Part shown: piece after piece, positions 4,389 to 5,102 of the stretch
Position numbering within the stretch: the stretch's first letter is position 1
How the letters are laid out: the number at the start of each line of letters is the position of its first letter
NCBI GenBank assembly: GCA_010672185.1
Contig: JAAHHL010000607.1
Coordinates: 1 to 5,102, forward strand
Direction: 5' to 3'
DNA length: 5,102 bases
Source: Caldora sp. SIO3E6
GTDB lineage: Bacteria; Cyanobacteriota; Cyanobacteriia; Cyanobacteriales; Coleofasciculaceae
Notes under the pieces: model-generated
What the model was told of the DNA's origin: nothing
Database searches by the model: none
The model's input: the letters and a program-made list of their open reading frames with translations, nothing else
Position numbers and translations under genes: made by a program

Positions 4389-5102
4389 CTAAAAATGGCG
4401 AATTAATTCAGCAACAGACCAACCTTGAGCGATCGCTCCCTGAGGGGCATGGGGTGGGTCACCATCAAAAATTTCGGAAATCGAGCCGAGGCAGGCTTGC
4501 TGTTGCAGGTGCTCTAACAAAGGTTGCCAGTCCCAGGGAAGCGTTTCTGTGGGGTAGAAGCGCTTCCAAGCACGGACAAATGGTCCGATCAGCCAGCTCC
4601 AAACTGTACCCTGATGGTAGGCAGTATCACGATGCCACCGATTACCGCTATAGTTACCAATGTAGTCTGGGTCAGCAGGATCAAGGCTACGCAAACCGTA
4701 AGGAGTTAATAGACGATCGCGTACCACTTGCAACACTGACTGTCCCTGATGCTCAGGGAAGCCGCAATGATACAGGGAGAGAGCCAAAACTGCATTGGGG
4801 CGAATTTGGCCATTGCGCCGGTCATCCGGTTCAATGGTATCAAACAAGTAACCCTGCTCTGGATTCCAAAACTTGAGCAATGAAGCCTTTACTTGTTGGG
4901 CCTGTTCAGTATAGTGTTGGCCGTGGTGTAACAGACGTACTTGATCCGTAGACCCCTCACTCACCAATTGTTCCGTCCACTTACTGATCCAACACAGAGC
5001 CGAGTACCATAAGGCATTAATTTCTACAGGCTTGCCCCGGCGTGGCGTCACCGGCTTACCATCAATTACTGCATCCATCCAAGTCAGAGCTACTTGGGGA
5101 GC
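4389..5102 (-). CDS. glycogen-debranching enzyme / amylo-alpha-1,6-glucosidase-type protein, C-terminal part
   Basis: The last 237 residues and stop (TAG, 4389-4391) are inside the window; the 5' part lies beyond 5102. The fragment is the (alpha/alpha)6-barrel glucosidase domain of the bacterial GDE_C type, which hydrolyses alpha-1,6 branch glucose in glycogen or related glucans. Numbered from the window edge, it shows TWMDA at 7-11, GKPVEINALWY at 23-33, IRPN at 100-103, YGLRSLDP at 135-142, RDTAYHQGTVW at 158-168, SEIFDGDPPH at 209-218 and AQGWSVAELIR at 225-235. By analogy with eukaryotic debranching enzyme, the Asp of WMDA and the Glu of SEIFDGD are plausible catalytic residues (inference). 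The frame stays open to the edge, so the internal ATG at 5076-5078 is not the start. It is convergent with the GTPase gene. It could instead act on another alpha-glucan or sucrose-like substrate, but the domain call is secure. Confidence 0.93.
   Translation of the reverse strand, partial: APQVALTWMDAVIDGKPVTPRRGKPVEINALWYSALCWISKWTEQLVSEGSTDQVRLLHHGQHYTEQAQQVKASLLKFWNPEQGYLFDTIEPDDRRNGQIRPNAVLALSLYHCGFPEHQGQSVLQVVRDRLLTPYGLRSLDPADPDYIGNYSGNRWHRDTAYHQGTVWSWLIGPFVRAWKRFYPTETLPWDWQPLLEHLQQQACLGSISEIFDGDPPHAPQGAIAQGWSVAELIRHF

Noticed and set aside
4370..4876. 168-residue + strand open frame
   Set aside because: It is antisense to the well-supported debranching-enzyme gene, and its translation is low-complexity and resembles no family.

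Overview
The window looks like chromosomal DNA from a cyanobacterium, probably a filamentous one. It has HIP1 octamers (GCGATCGC at 941, 1697 and 4429), heptameric tandem repeats around genes, dispersed hairpin repeats with typical cyanobacterial cores, and proteins that read as cyanobacterial versions of CysS, a CobW-type GTPase and a bacterial glycogen-debranching enzyme. I infer this from sequence character and made no database comparison.

Layout. Positions 1-354 (+) hold the decayed C-terminal part of a GNAT acetyltransferase resembling the toxins of GNAT/DUF1778 toxin-antitoxin pairs. Positions 391-921 (+) form one coherent RNA locus: a promoter with perfect -35 and -10 hexamers and 17-bp spacing (436-464), a structured leader of about 190 nt with mutually exclusive pairings (471-663), and a small CRISPR array of four 36-bp repeats and three spacers (664-921). 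The last repeat is degenerate, and a terminator-like hairpin lies downstream (1080-1109). No cas gene is in the window, so any interference machinery must be encoded elsewhere. Positions 922-1197 are non-coding and packed with dispersed hairpins and a heptamer repeat.

The minus strand then carries cysS (cysteinyl-tRNA synthetase, 1198-2646), with a heptamer tandem repeat at each end. A non-coding stretch (2647-3225) contains a hairpin element with perfect 15-bp inverted arms. Next is a COG0523/CobW-family GTPase with a long histidine-rich metal-binding stretch (3226-4332, +). It converges on the C-terminal part of a glycogen-debranching/amylo-alpha-1,6-glucosidase-type protein (4389-5102, -, cut by the window edge), with a GC-rich hairpin between their stop codons.

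The protein genes do not form an operon: cysS and the GTPase diverge, and the GTPase and the debranching enzyme converge. The only functional thread is zinc: CysS keeps its four zinc ligands and its divergent neighbour is a putative metal-transfer GTPase. The region most worth follow-up is 436-921, where a very strong promoter feeds a structured leader and a cas-less mini-array whose leader contains pieces complementary to the repeat.
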